64,000 bases of DNA from JAHEDT01 sp963825615 (GTDB lineage: Bacteria > Desulfobacterota > Desulfuromonadia > Desulfuromonadales > BM103), in NCBI GenBank assembly GCA_963825615.1, contig CAWGTV010000003.1, positions 124,001 to 188,000 on the forward strand, in the 5' to 3' direction. Shown here piece by piece: positions 32,861 through 41,993 of this stretch. Both the position numbers and the translations under genes were made by a program. The notes below the pieces were generated by a model, which made no database searches, was not told the DNA's origin, and worked only from the letters and a program-made list of their open reading frames with translations. Numbering within the stretch: position 1 is the stretch's first letter; each line of letters begins with the position of its first letter.

Positions 32861-34501
32861 TTAAGCCGCCAACCCGCTCTTACCAAAGCTACCAGAGTAT
32901 AACCGCTCACGCAGTGCATTGACATCGGCATTTTCCAGGTACTCGTCAAAGGTCATGACGCGATCAATCATCCCGTTCGGGGTCAACTCGAGGATCCGGT
33001 TTGCCAGGGTGGCGACGAATTTATGGTCGTGGGAGGTAAAGAGCATCACTTCGGCATAATTGAGCAACCCGTTGTTGAGGGCGGTAATCGACTCCAGGTC
33101 GAGGTGGTTGGTCGGCTCGTCGAAGATCAGCACGTTGGCGTTGGTTAGCATCATCCGCGCCAGCATGCAGCGCACCTTTTCACCGCCGCTGAGCACGCTG
33201 GTCATCTTGGTCGCCTCGTCGCCGGAAAAGAGCATGCGGCCGAGGAAGCCACGCGCAAAGTTCTCCCCTTCGTGGGGCGGGTACTGGCACAGCCACTCGA
33301 TGAGGGTCAGGTCGTTATTGAAATAGGCGCTGTTTTCTTTGGGGTAGTAGGCCGTGGTGATGGTCACGCCCCAGCGGAAGCTGCCGCTGTCAGGCTGCAG
33401 TTCACCGGCCAGGATCTGTAGCAGGGTGGTTTTGGAGACACTGTTGCCAACAAAGGCGATCTTGTCTCCCTTGTTGACGATCAGGTCCAGGTTGTTCAAC
33501 ACCTTGACGCCTTCGATGGTCTTACTTAAACCCTTCACTTCAAGGATGATATCGCCACAGGGTCGCTCCGGCCTAAACACCACGAAGGGATATTTGCGCG
33601 AGGATACCGGCAACTCTTCGATGTCCAATTTATCGAGCAGTTTCTTGCGCGAGGTCGCCTGCTTGGCCTTGGAGGCGTTGGAGCTGAAGCGGGCGATGAA
33701 TTCCTTGAGCTCGGCGGCCTTGTCAGAGGCTTTTTTGTTGGCATCCTGCTTCTGCTTCAGAACCAACTGGCTGGCCTCGTACCAGAAATCATAATTGCCA
33801 ACATAGGTGCGGATGGTGCCAAAATCAATATCGGCAATATGGGTACAGGCCTGGTTAAGGAAGTGCCGGTCGTGGGAGACGACGATCACGGTATTCTGGA
33901 AGCGTCCGAGGAACTCCTCGAGCCATTGTATGGTTTTCAGGTCGAGGTGGTTGGTCGGCTCATCGAGCAGCAGCACATCCGGATTGCCGAACAGCGCCTG
34001 GGCAAGCAATACTCGCACCTTGTCGCCGCCTTCCAGCTCTTTCATCTTCCGCTGCCGCAGTTCCTCGGGAATGCCAAGGCCGTTGAGCAGAACCGCGGCC
34101 TCCGACTCGGCTTCGTAACCGTTCAGCTCGGCAAACTCGGCTTCGAGTTCACCGGAGCGCACACCGTCTTCCTCGCTGAACTCGCCCTTGGCATAGATCG
34201 CCTCGCGCTCGGTCATAACTGCGTAGAGTCGTTCGTGTCCCATAATCACGGTATTGAAAACAGTCTCCTCGTCAAAGGCGAACTGGTCCTGACGTAGAAC
34301 GGCCATGCGCAGACCTTTGCCTATGGAGACTTCCCCTTTGTCCGGGTCGACATCGCCAGCGAGAATTTTTAGGAAGGTCGATTTGCCTGCACCGTTGGCG
34401 CCAATCAGACCGTAGCAGTTACCGGGAGTGAACTTGATATTGACATTGTTGAAGATGATCCGTTTCCCATAGGCAAGACAGATGTTCGATGCACTGATCA
34501 T
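32861..34501 (-). CDS. ABC-F family ATPase (YbiT-type)
   Basis: 546 residues from ATG 34501 (MISASNICLAYG); the frame is open to 34564 but the added part is not family-like. Two ABC domains and no membrane part. Domain 1: Walker A GANGAGKST, degenerate signature LEGGDKVRVLLAQ, Walker B LLLDEPTNHLD. Domain 2: GNSVSKTT in place of a normal Walker A, LSGGEKVRCMLARM, IFDEPTNHLD. The linker between domains (LKEFIARFSSNASKAKQATSR) is the ABC-F P-site tRNA interaction motif region. Such proteins act on the ribosome E site in translation or antibiotic protection. Confidence 0.92.
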   Translation of the reverse strand: MISASNICLAYGKRIIFNNVNIKFTPGNCYGLIGANGAGKSTFLKILAGDVDPDKGEVSIGKGLRMAVLRQDQFAFDEETVFNTVIMGHERLYAVMTEREAIYAKGEFSEEDGVRSGELEAEFAELNGYEAESEAAVLLNGLGIPEELRQRKMKELEGGDKVRVLLAQALFGNPDVLLLDEPTNHLDLKTIQWLEEFLGRFQNTVIVVSHDRHFLNQACTHIADIDFGTIRTYVGNYDFWYEASQLVLKQKQDANKKASDKAAELKEFIARFSSNASKAKQATSRKKLLDKLDIEELPVSSRKYPFVVFRPERPCGDIILEVKGLSKTIEGVKVLNNLDLIVNKGDKIAFVGNSVSKTTLLQILAGELQPDSGSFRWGVTITTAYYPKENSAYFNNDLTLIEWLCQYPPHEGENFARGFLGRMLFSGDEATKMTSVLSGGEKVRCMLARMMLTNANVLIFDEPTNHLDLESITALNNGLLNYAEVMLFTSHDHKFVATLANRILELTPNGMIDRVMTFDEYLENADVNALRERLYSGSFGKSGLAA

Positions 34502-34838
34502 AGATGAAGCATTCCTTGCATAACGCGTTATTGGAAAAGTAAAGACCACAGGGCCAACCCCCATGGTCTTTGGGCTGCGAAGCTATATCACTGTTGACCG
34601 TGTCAAGCAATGTTTTTCCGTAGATAATCGCCTAAAAAGCTATATCCCATGCCGGGTTTGACGCCTTTAGCGAGCAAAAGCGCACACTGTCACAATCGCA
34701 TATCCAGGACCCGTTTGCATGGCCGATCGGCCATAGTGGTGACAGCAGCCTGAATCTAAAGCTGCTCGGGAGAAAAGCTGCGGGGCTCCGCAATACTACG
34801 GAGCCCCACGTCTTACACCATTTCTGTTGCTCGCCCTC
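34502..34838. other. intergenic region between pal and the ABC-F gene
   Basis: Apart from the hairpin at 34782-34807 I see no gene here. The stretch next to the ABC-F start (34560-34700) should hold that gene's promoter. Confidence 0.5.
34782..34807 (-). terminator. hairpin terminator after pal
   Basis: GGGGCTCCG (34782-34790) and CGGAGCCCC (34799-34807) form a 9-bp stem with an 8-base loop. On the minus strand it is followed by GCAGCTTTTC, so the T-tract is 5 bases late. It lies about 30 bases after the pal stop. Confidence 0.65.
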
Positions 34839-35339
34839 TCAGTTGAAAGCCGCGCGACGGTTCTTCGACCAGGCCGCATCATCGCTGCCAGTTACGGCAG
34901 GACGCTCTTCACCGTAACTGATGGTGGTGAGACGATCGGCGTTGACACCAAGAGAAACCAGGTGTGTCTTCACCGAGGTAGCACGCTGCGCTCCCAGGGC
35001 GAGGTTGTATTCGTCGGAACCACGCTCGTCGCAATGCCCTTCGATGGTGACTTTTACCGTGGACTCCTGCAGGAGCAGAGCGGCATCAGCAGCAAGGGTC
35101 TGTTGCGCTGCAGGTGACAAGTTGTACGAATCGTAATCGAAGTAAACCGATTCCAGTTGCGCGCCGGTAAGCGTAGTCAAGGTTGCCGAGGATGCAACGG
35201 GGGCCACTTCAGCGACTGGGGACGGTGCTTCGGGTGCAGCTGGAGGCTCACTTTCCATTACGGGTTTCTTGGCACAGGCACTCAGCATAACCGTGAGACC
35301 CAACATCATGTACAGAGAAACAACTACATGTTTTTTCAT
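34839..35339 (-). CDS. pal: peptidoglycan-associated OmpA-like lipoprotein (Pal)
   Basis: 166 residues. Signal peptide with lipobox VMLSAC (Cys about residue 22), a Pro/Ala/Glu-rich linker, then an OmpA domain. SVYFDYDSYNLSPAAQQTL, VTIEGHCDERGSDEYNLALGAQRA and SYGEERPA are the peptidoglycan-binding motifs of Pal. The C-terminus KNRRAAFN is slightly shorter than the usual KNRR-xExxI ending. It links outer membrane to cell wall. No tolB is adjacent. It follows the envelope operon by 116 bases and may be separately transcribed. Confidence 0.93.
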   Translation of the reverse strand: MKKHVVVSLYMMLGLTVMLSACAKKPVMESEPPAAPEAPSPVAEVAPVASSATLTTLTGAQLESVYFDYDSYNLSPAAQQTLAADAALLLQESTVKVTIEGHCDERGSDEYNLALGAQRATSVKTHLVSLGVNADRLTTISYGEERPAVTGSDDAAWSKNRRAAFN

Positions 35340-35455
35340 TTTTTTACCATTTCCAATTTAAGGGTTAAAAGCGACTGTCCCATTGAGCACACAACTCCCG
35401 GGCGACAAAACCGAAACCAGGAGTGAAACCTGGCCGGTCACAATCATGACACAGA

Positions 35456-35818
35456 TCAGGCGACCCCTTCGGGGGGAATAAATATATCCGCGACCAGGTC
35501 ACGAGGTAAGAATACAGGGATATGCTCCAGCTTGAGCGTTCTAGCAGGCAACAGCGCACATAAAGGACTCTGGCCTTGCGGGACAACGCGGTCGAACTGA
35601 CACTTGACCTTGTTGGCGAGAAGCTTAAACGGGAGGTCCTTTTCAGCGTCAACAATGAAGGCAACGCCGAAGATGGCAGCCTCGATCGGCGTGACGAGTA
35701 CCTCTTCAGTCAAAGTGCCCAAACGCACTGCCAGCAGCACCAGGATCAAACCAAAGGCCAGAGCCCGGCCCAGCGGGCGGAGCAGAGGCGCTCGCGAAGG
35801 AGGAATCGCAACCATCAT
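35456..35818 (-). CDS. hypothetical membrane protein, last gene of the envelope operon
   Basis: 120 residues with one strong hydrophobic segment (about residues 19-34) and a weaker second one (44-58). The remainder is mixed (RDLVADIFIPPEGVA at the C-terminus). The ATG overlaps the stop of the NlpC/P60 gene by 4 bases, so it is coupled to it. No family recognised. Confidence 0.6.
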   Translation of the reverse strand: MMVAIPPSRAPLLRPLGRALAFGLILVLLAVRLGTLTEEVLVTPIEAAIFGVAFIVDAEKDLPFKLLANKVKCQFDRVVPQGQSPLCALLPARTLKLEHIPVFLPRDLVADIFIPPEGVA

Positions 35819-36657
35819 CGTGCCGCCCCTGCCGGCAGGTCAGGCATTGCATCGGGTGGGGAGTCTGCAGACGCCTCGTCACTCGGAGCCTCGAGATCAA
35901 CCCCGAGGGTCGTTACATCAAGCTGGGTCGATACGATCTTCGCAAAGCGCTTGGCGCCGATGAAGCGTTTGCGGTAATAGGGTTGGTCGATATCGCTTGC
36001 CACCACCCGGTGACTGCTCACCGAGGCGTGGACCATCTTGCCGTTGCCGAGATAGATGCCGACGTGCGACGGATAAGGGGCGTAAGTGCGGAAGAACAGA
36101 AGGTCGCCGCTGTGCAGGTCGAGTCGATCAACCTCCTCTCCATACCAGTACTGTTCGCGAGCGCTACGCGGCAGGTTGATATCGAGGGCACGATATACCT
36201 GCTGCACGAAGGCCGAGCAATCGATGCCGTCCTGACCGGTACCACCGAAACGATAAGGGGTGGTTAAATAGGCTTCGATCACTCTGCGCAGCAGTTCTGT
36301 AGGCTGGTCGACCGGGCGTCCGACGAATTTCTCCGGAAAATCAAGATAAAGCCGCTGGCCCGGCTTGATCCGGTCGCCGCGCAAACTATTGAGGCTCTTG
36401 AGTCGGGCGACAGAGAGGCCGTGTCGACGACCAATGGTGGAGAGAGTGTCGCCCTTGCGCACAACATAGGACGGCGACGCCCCTCCCTCTTCGGCCAGTA
36501 CGGCGGCGGCCAATGACGGAAGACCGAAGCAGAGCAGCCCCGCAAGGACGGTCACGAACAGCCAACGTGAAACTTTACGCGAGAACAACGCAGCGAGGCT
36601 CGATCTCCGCGACAAAGGGAGCATTGCGCTAGGACCGATTGTCATCATTCCGGTCAT
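35815..36657 (-). CDS. LysM plus NlpC/P60 cell-wall peptidase
   Basis: Up to 280 residues. A cytoplasmic leader, a signal/anchor helix (about residues 32-55), one LysM domain (SYVVRKGDTLSTIGRRHGLS to RIKPGQRLYLDF), then an NlpC/P60 domain. Catalytic Cys lies in DGIDCSAFVQQVY, His in YPSHVGIYLGNGKMVH. The enzyme cuts D-Glu-gamma-DAP-type bonds in peptidoglycan stems. The C-terminus is acidic and Pro-rich. The start overlaps the response-regulator gene by 29 bases; a later ATG (36627) would abolish most of that overlap and is possible. Confidence 0.9.
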   Translation of the reverse strand: MTGMMTIGPSAMLPLSRRSSLAALFSRKVSRWLFVTVLAGLLCFGLPSLAAAVLAEEGGASPSYVVRKGDTLSTIGRRHGLSVARLKSLNSLRGDRIKPGQRLYLDFPEKFVGRPVDQPTELLRRVIEAYLTTPYRFGGTGQDGIDCSAFVQQVYRALDINLPRSAREQYWYGEEVDRLDLHSGDLLFFRTYAPYPSHVGIYLGNGKMVHASVSSHRVVASDIDQPYYRKRFIGAKRFAKIVSTQLDVTTLGVDLEAPSDEASADSPPDAMPDLPAGAAR

Positions 36658-38011
36658 TCCTGAGGCCGAATTTTTCCATGCGATAGAGAAACGCCTTGTA
36701 GTTCATTTGCAGCAAGCGGGCGGCGCGGGTCGCCATCCCCCCGGTTCGCTCAAGGGCCTTGCGAATCATCTCCTTTTCGAACGCCTCTAAATCGAGACCG
36801 TCCTCGGGGATTTCAAAGCGATTCAGTTCTACCGTCTTGCGGGATTGCAGGCGACTGGCCACATCTTCCCGCGTGAGTACCGGTCCGTCACTGAGCAGAA
36901 CCGCCCGCTCCATGACAGCGGCAAGTTGACGCACATTGCCTGGCCAGCGATTCTCGAGCAGCAGACGCATCGCCTCGGGAGCTATTTTGCGAACCGGGCG
37001 ACCGAACTCGGTGCTGAATTTCTCCAGATAGTGTTCGACCAGCGGAACGATATCTTCACGCCGTTCGCGAAGCGGAGGCAAATCGATCGTCACGACATTG
37101 AGCCGGTAGAACAAGTCCTCTCGAAAAGCACCCTTCTCCACTTCACCCTCGAGGTCCTTGTTGGTTGCGGTGATGATGCGCACATCGACGCGGATCGACT
37201 CCTTGCCGCCGATCCGACGCACTTCGCGGTCCTGGAGAACGCGGAGCAGCTTCGATTGCATCGCCATCGGCAAATCACCGATCTCGTCGAGGAACAGGGT
37301 GCCGCCTTCACTGAGCTCGAAGAGACCCTGGCGACGCCCCACGGCCCCGGTGAAAGCACCGCTTTCGTGGCCGAAAAGCTCGTTTTCGAACAGGGCTTCG
37401 GGAATCGCCGCGCAGTTGACCGCCGTAAAAGGATGGTTGCGCCTGGGGCTATTGTAGTGAATGGCGCGCGCCACCAGTTCCTTGCCGCTACCACTCTCGC
37501 CGAGGGTCATGACGGTTGACGAGGAATCGACCACTTTCTGCAACAGCTTGATCACCCGTTGCATGGCCGGTGAATGGGCAATGATCCCTTCCAGGCTAAA
37601 ACGCCCGTAGAGCTCCTGCTTGAGGCGGGCGTTCTCGTTGAGGATCGCCACGCGCTCACTCGCCTTGCGTACGGCAAGGAGAATCCTGGTCTTGTCGAGG
37701 GGCTTGGTCAGGTAATCGAACGCGCCGTTTCTGACCGCTTCGACCGCCGAGTCGATGGTGCCGTGGGCCGTGACTATGATCACCGGTGGAGGAACTGCCC
37801 CGCGCGGTATGGCCGACAGCAATTCTATGCCATCCATGCCGGTCATCTTGAGGTCGGTCAGGACCAGGTCAAACGGCGTCTTCTTCATCAGGGCCAGGGC
37901 TTCGGCTCCTGAGGAGGCGGTCTCGACCAGGTATCCCTCCCCTTCAAGGATAGTCTTCATGATATCGCGCTGCAGGGGTTCGTCATCGACCACCAGGATC
38001 ACCGGCTTCAT
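36629..38011 (-). CDS. NtrC-family sigma-54-dependent response regulator
   Basis: 460 residues. Receiver domain with VDDEPLQRDIM, the phosphoacceptor Asp in LVLTDLKMTGMDG (about residue 53) and Lys in YLTKPLDK. AAA+ domain: Walker A GESGSGKE, the sigma-54 contact loop ESGAFTGA, Walker B GGTLFLDEIGDLP. C-terminal Fis-type helix-turn-helix (EMIRKALERTGGMATRAARLL). It activates sigma-54 RNA polymerase from upstream sites. It overlaps the kinase gene by 4 bases. A -24/-12 promoter precedes the first gene of its own operon. Confidence 0.95.
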   Translation of the reverse strand: MKPVILVVDDEPLQRDIMKTILEGEGYLVETASSGAEALALMKKTPFDLVLTDLKMTGMDGIELLSAIPRGAVPPPVIIVTAHGTIDSAVEAVRNGAFDYLTKPLDKTRILLAVRKASERVAILNENARLKQELYGRFSLEGIIAHSPAMQRVIKLLQKVVDSSSTVMTLGESGSGKELVARAIHYNSPRRNHPFTAVNCAAIPEALFENELFGHESGAFTGAVGRRQGLFELSEGGTLFLDEIGDLPMAMQSKLLRVLQDREVRRIGGKESIRVDVRIITATNKDLEGEVEKGAFREDLFYRLNVVTIDLPPLRERREDIVPLVEHYLEKFSTEFGRPVRKIAPEAMRLLLENRWPGNVRQLAAVMERAVLLSDGPVLTREDVASRLQSRKTVELNRFEIPEDGLDLEAFEKEMIRKALERTGGMATRAARLLQMNYKAFLYRMEKFGLRNDRNDDNRS

Positions 38012-39474
38012 CGTTCCTCCTCGCTGATGGGCAGCTTGATGGTGACCGTGCTCCCCTGCCCCGGCTCACTTTGAAAGTGCACCTTGCCACCATGTTCCTC
38101 GATGATGCGACGGGTCAGGGCCAATCCGAGCCCGAGCCCGCCTTGCTTGGTCGAAAACAGCGGTGTGAACAGTTTATCGAGGTTTTCCGCTGCAACACCC
38201 TCACCAGTATCTGCGAACACCAGGGTCAGCTGGGTATCCTCGACAGTACTGCGGACCACGAGCATGCCACCTGCAGGCATCGCCTCGAAGGCGTTCTTGA
38301 CGATGTTGTACAGGCAGGCACGCAGGAACTCCTGGTCAGCTTGCAAAACCGGCAAGGAGCCGGTTTCTCTGACAATGCGCACACCGGCGCTCAAGGCCTG
38401 GGCCTTGACCATTTCGAGAACATCCGTCAGCATCTGCGCGGTGTCGCAGCGCCTGATACGTAATTCGAAGGGGCGGCCGTATTCGAGGAAGCTCTCCGCA
38501 AAGCGGCCGATCCGGCTGATCTCGCCCTTGAGGTTTCTTACCATGGCATCAAAGTTGCCCGCCTGATCGACATCCACCGGACGGTAGGTGTCTCCCATGT
38601 GATCGATGGACAGACTGATGAAATTCAGCGGGTTCTTGATCTCGTGGGCGATGTGACGAGCAAACTGCCCGGCGCTCGCCAGATGTTCGGCTGTACGCAG
38701 GCGTTCGCGCAACTGTCGATCTTCTCGTAGACGGGCGATCATACCGTGGAAGCTGCGTGCCAACTGGCCAATTTCGTCGCGGCGTTCCACCGGCAGCGAC
38801 TGGTTCAGGTCGCCGGCAGCAACGCGTCCTGCAGCTGACGCCATGGCCACAATCGGTCGGGTATAGTAACGCGCAAGAATCACCGTGACAACTGTCCCCA
38901 AGCCGAGAATAACCAGCGCGGCGAGGATGCGACGGAGGGCGCTCAAGCGCAGCAGGACGGAAAAATCCTCGGTATTGAGGGTCAGGTGAATATAACCGGC
39001 GGGACTGCCGTTGGCCGAGACCGGCACGATGACGTTGAAGATCTGCCCCTCGCCGGTGACGGTTTCGCCGAGGTCGGCTTTGAAAATCAACTCCTTGCGC
39101 TGTTGGGTAATCCATTTGCCGACGTTCTCCTGGTGGGTGCTGGCGATGATCCGGTTGGAACTGCTGATCACCGAAACCTCCTTAACACCCTTGGGATTGA
39201 GGCCGCTCAAGTACCCTTCAAGGTTCTTGCTGTCGCTCAGGTTACCGCCAACCGTCCCCTCCAGGCCGATCTGCACGGCCTTGGAGAGTTCCGTGGTCTG
39301 GCGGGCAAACTCGTTGTAGAGGCGTTTTTCCGTCTGATGATAAAAGATCACCAGGATCACCACCAGGCTCAAGCTGGTCAGCAACATGAGCAACGCCAGT
39401 CGGACCCAGAGGGAATGGATGCCTACGGACCCGGCGGTACGAATTTTGGGTGGATTGTTCTTATGGGGCGGCAT
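38008..39474 (-). CDS. membrane sensor histidine kinase
   Basis: 488 residues. Transmembrane helix 1 (about 23-44), a periplasmic sensing domain of about 135 residues (with FNVIVPVSANGSPAGYIHLT near its end), helix 2 (about 183-203), HAMP, and the kinase core. The phosphorylated His is in RHIAHEIKNPLNFISLS. The ATPase motifs are NIVKNAFEAMP (N box), FADTGEGV (G1) and GGLGLGLALTRRIIEEHGG (G2). It pairs with the NtrC-type regulator encoded next. The start codon overlaps the stop of the upstream gene (TAATG). Confidence 0.95.
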   Translation of the reverse strand: MPPHKNNPPKIRTAGSVGIHSLWVRLALLMLLTSLSLVVILVIFYHQTEKRLYNEFARQTTELSKAVQIGLEGTVGGNLSDSKNLEGYLSGLNPKGVKEVSVISSSNRIIASTHQENVGKWITQQRKELIFKADLGETVTGEGQIFNVIVPVSANGSPAGYIHLTLNTEDFSVLLRLSALRRILAALVILGLGTVVTVILARYYTRPIVAMASAAGRVAAGDLNQSLPVERRDEIGQLARSFHGMIARLREDRQLRERLRTAEHLASAGQFARHIAHEIKNPLNFISLSIDHMGDTYRPVDVDQAGNFDAMVRNLKGEISRIGRFAESFLEYGRPFELRIRRCDTAQMLTDVLEMVKAQALSAGVRIVRETGSLPVLQADQEFLRACLYNIVKNAFEAMPAGGMLVVRSTVEDTQLTLVFADTGEGVAAENLDKLFTPLFSTKQGGLGLGLALTRRIIEEHGGKVHFQSEPGQGSTVTIKLPISEEER

Positions 39475-40155
39475 TACTGCTTCGTTCCGAGCGAGGGTGG
39501 AGCCAAAGCGGCCACTGCTGCCGGAAGACGGATCAGGCAGGGGGTCCCTTCGCTGAAGGCCCAGTAAAGCTTGCGCGCATCCTGCTCCGACATGGACAGG
39601 GCGAGCTCATTATAGGGCGAGCCCCACAAAAAATTCCAGTTGGAAATCAATGGCCGGCTCAGATACCAGGCCGGCACGGCCAGAAGATTGCGCAGATGTG
39701 AAAACCAATGCGAGGAAGTTGCTCGCACGGAAATCTCGGTGCCGTTATCCAGGTGCAGACGATAGCTGGTCGGCATGTCGTGCAGTTCGAAGGCCTTGAG
39801 CGTCTGGGCGGTGTCAGCCGCGTCCTGTTCACCGACACTGACAACATGCACGTCCCGTTCAGGACTGACGAGGCTGGACTTACCTGTAAGGCTCGCCACC
39901 GACAGGTCCATGGGCTGCCCCCAGCTCCGGGAGTTGTCGATCGGGAAAGACTCAAGGACCAGTCCGCTCGCTTTCAACTGCAGCTGGTGCTCCTGCAGGT
40001 CGATGAGCAGATAGGATTTTCCTGACTTGGCAAGATCATATTCTGCCTGCAGAAACGCGTTGAGCTGCTGCAGACCGGTGAGCGCACTGTCGCCGGCTAA
40101 TGCCGCAGGTACAAAGCCCAAGCAGCAACAGGAAATAGAAGATCAGAATGCGCAT
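39474..40155 (-). CDS. exported protein of unknown function, frameshift in signal peptide
   Basis: The main frame gives about 215 residues (from LGFVPAALAGDSALTG) with no good start. An ATG at 40155, overlapping the stop of the transpeptidase gene as TGATG, begins MRILIFYFLLLLG. Removing one G from the GGG at 40117-40119 joins this to the main frame and makes a normal signal peptide ending at ALA. The mature part is soluble (LLIDLQEHQLQLKASGLVLE, then WFSHLRNLLAVPAWYLSRP). No family recognised. Its place between transpeptidase and kinase suggests a cell-wall or sensing role (inference). Confidence 0.72.
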
Positions 40156-40859
40156 CAGAAGATAAACACGCGGGTGCCGATAGGCACGTTGCGGTAGAGA
40201 TGTGCAAGGTCCTCGTCGCCTAGACGGACGCAGCCGTGCGAAACGTTACGGCCGAGCATACGCTTGTAAAGCGTGCCGTGGATAAAATAACCATTGCCGA
40301 GGCCGAGCGCATAGTCGCCCATCGCACCGGGCTCGGCACGTTGGGAAGTACTGGCAGGGATTGGCTTGCCCTCTTCAAGGAAGGCCCAGTCAGGCTTGAT
40401 CCAGAGCGGATTGGCAACCTTGGTCTGGATGCGATGCTGACCGCGCGGCGTATCAAAAATCCAGCGCCTGCCGCTGGCCGGGTCCTCGAGCACGTTGCCG
40501 CTGCCGCATGAAGCGAGCATGTCGCGCACAACTGTATCCCCCTGGCGCAGGGTCACCCGGTTGCTGGCCGTGTCGATCACCAGGTACGCATCCTTGGGCT
40601 TCTGCCCGGCAATTTTTTTCATGAGTCGGTCGTTGGCAGCCTGCCACTGCTCGGCGCTGCGCACCAAACCGGCAGCTGATGCAACAGCTGCAGCGGGAAT
40701 GGAGCCCCGGTAAGCCAGGTAGCTTCCATAGAGTTCAAACAATATGAGCAAGGCCGCACAGCAGAGCAAGGACTTGCGCAAAGTTGGAGGATTCTGCATC
40801 AAAGCAAGATTCCGAACTCTTTGCAAAGACTTATCGATGATCTGCTGACAAGGGTTCAA
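40155..40859 (-). CDS. L,D-transpeptidase (YkuD domain), membrane-anchored
   Basis: 234 residues from a TTG at 40859 that overlaps the previous stop (TTGA) and follows GGGGAG by 6 bases. A single transmembrane anchor (about residues 31-48). The YkuD domain carries AYLVIDTASNRVTLRQGD and the active site FIHGTLYKRML...NVSHGCVRLGDEDL with the catalytic Cys. These enzymes make 3-3 cross-links or attach proteins to peptidoglycan in the periplasm. Second gene of two transpeptidases in tandem. Confidence 0.9.
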   Translation of the reverse strand: MNPCQQIIDKSLQRVRNLALMQNPPTLRKSLLCCAALLILFELYGSYLAYRGSIPAAAVASAAGLVRSAEQWQAANDRLMKKIAGQKPKDAYLVIDTASNRVTLRQGDTVVRDMLASCGSGNVLEDPASGRRWIFDTPRGQHRIQTKVANPLWIKPDWAFLEEGKPIPASTSQRAEPGAMGDYALGLGNGYFIHGTLYKRMLGRNVSHGCVRLGDEDLAHLYRNVPIGTRVFIF

Positions 40860-41951
40860 TCCAGTCTCCCCAAGGCAATCCGGACCAGATTGTCATTCTT
40901 CATAGCGGCAACGATCAGGACCGGCGTGCCAACCTCGGTGTAATTGTAGAGCTCGAGCATCTGTGAATTATTGAGACCGATACAACCAAGCGTTGCGCCA
41001 TCCTTGCCACCACCATGGATCTCGATCAGCCCACCGATATTGGCGTTAGCAGGAATCAGCTGTTTGCGCTTGGCCTCGCTAAAACGGCGCTGATCTTCAG
41101 CGTTCGGATAATTAAGCAGCAGGGCACGATAATATTTGCTGTTGGGCAACTTGCTGACGACCTGGTAACGGCCCTCAGGCGTCGCCCGGTCGCCAGCGTA
41201 GAGTTTATCGCCGATCGGGTTGAAACTAAGGCCGACCGGATAGGTCTTCTGCATCACGCCCTTCTTATACAGGATCAACTGGCGACGCAACTTGTTGACC
41301 ACGATGGCATGACCACCGCTGCGAAGGCTTTCGGCTACGACTTCATCGACCAGCTTCTTCCAGCGAGAAACCATCTTCTCGTCGACAAAATGGGCCAGGA
41401 TCGGACGGATTCTGTCGACGGTACGGGAAAGAAGAGCATCCGCTTCGGCAAGCCTGTCAAGGGCCAGCTCCGGCTGGCTGCTCGCGGTAAAGCTCGCGGC
41501 CTCGGCGAGGAGGACTTCGATCCGTGACAGGTTGCTGCTGTTGAGTCGGCTGTCCTTGACTGAACTTGTCAGATAGCGCAGGGCAAGCAAGCGCTCCGTG
41601 ATCTCGGACGTCCGCTCAAGCAGTTCCTTTGTCTGCTCGGACTGCTTTTTCACCACTGCCTGCTGCACCTGCTCGCCTTGGGCCAGGACAGCACGAAAAC
41701 TCGTCTTCGACAGCGTCATAATTACGGAACCAGGCCATGCGGGTCTGCTCGGCAGAGAGCTGGTCACGTCCGGCTTGCAGAGCCGCAAGATAGGCTGTGT
41801 AACCCACTGGTGCATAAACATTTGCGCCGGCCCGCCAGAGGTCCTGCTCCTGACTGAGAGCCAGTTGGACCTCTGGTGGGACCGGCGGTTCACTACAAGC
41901 AGTGAGCATGATCAGGAGCAGAAAAAACCCGGCAGACAAAATCTTTTGCAT
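40856..41951 (-). pseudogene. lipoprotein L,D-transpeptidase (YkuD-like), one frameshift
   Basis: ATG 41951 starts a signal peptide with lipobox MLTACSEPP. The first frame runs to WFRNYDAVEDEF, then fails; the second frame resumes FRAVLAQGEQVQQAVVKK. Removing one T from the TTTT at 41696-41699 restores a protein of about 364 residues. The N-terminal half is helical. The C-terminal YkuD-like domain has IVVNKLRRQLILYKKG, FNPIGDKLYAGDRATPEGRY and the active-site part IEIHGGGKDGATLGCIGLNN. The TLGCIGL form differs from SHGCVRL in the neighbouring enzyme and resembles the YafK-like branch. Confidence 0.85.
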
Positions 41952-41993
41952 TGGTGGGCCAGCTCTCCCCTGAGTCGACAATCGAGATGCAGA

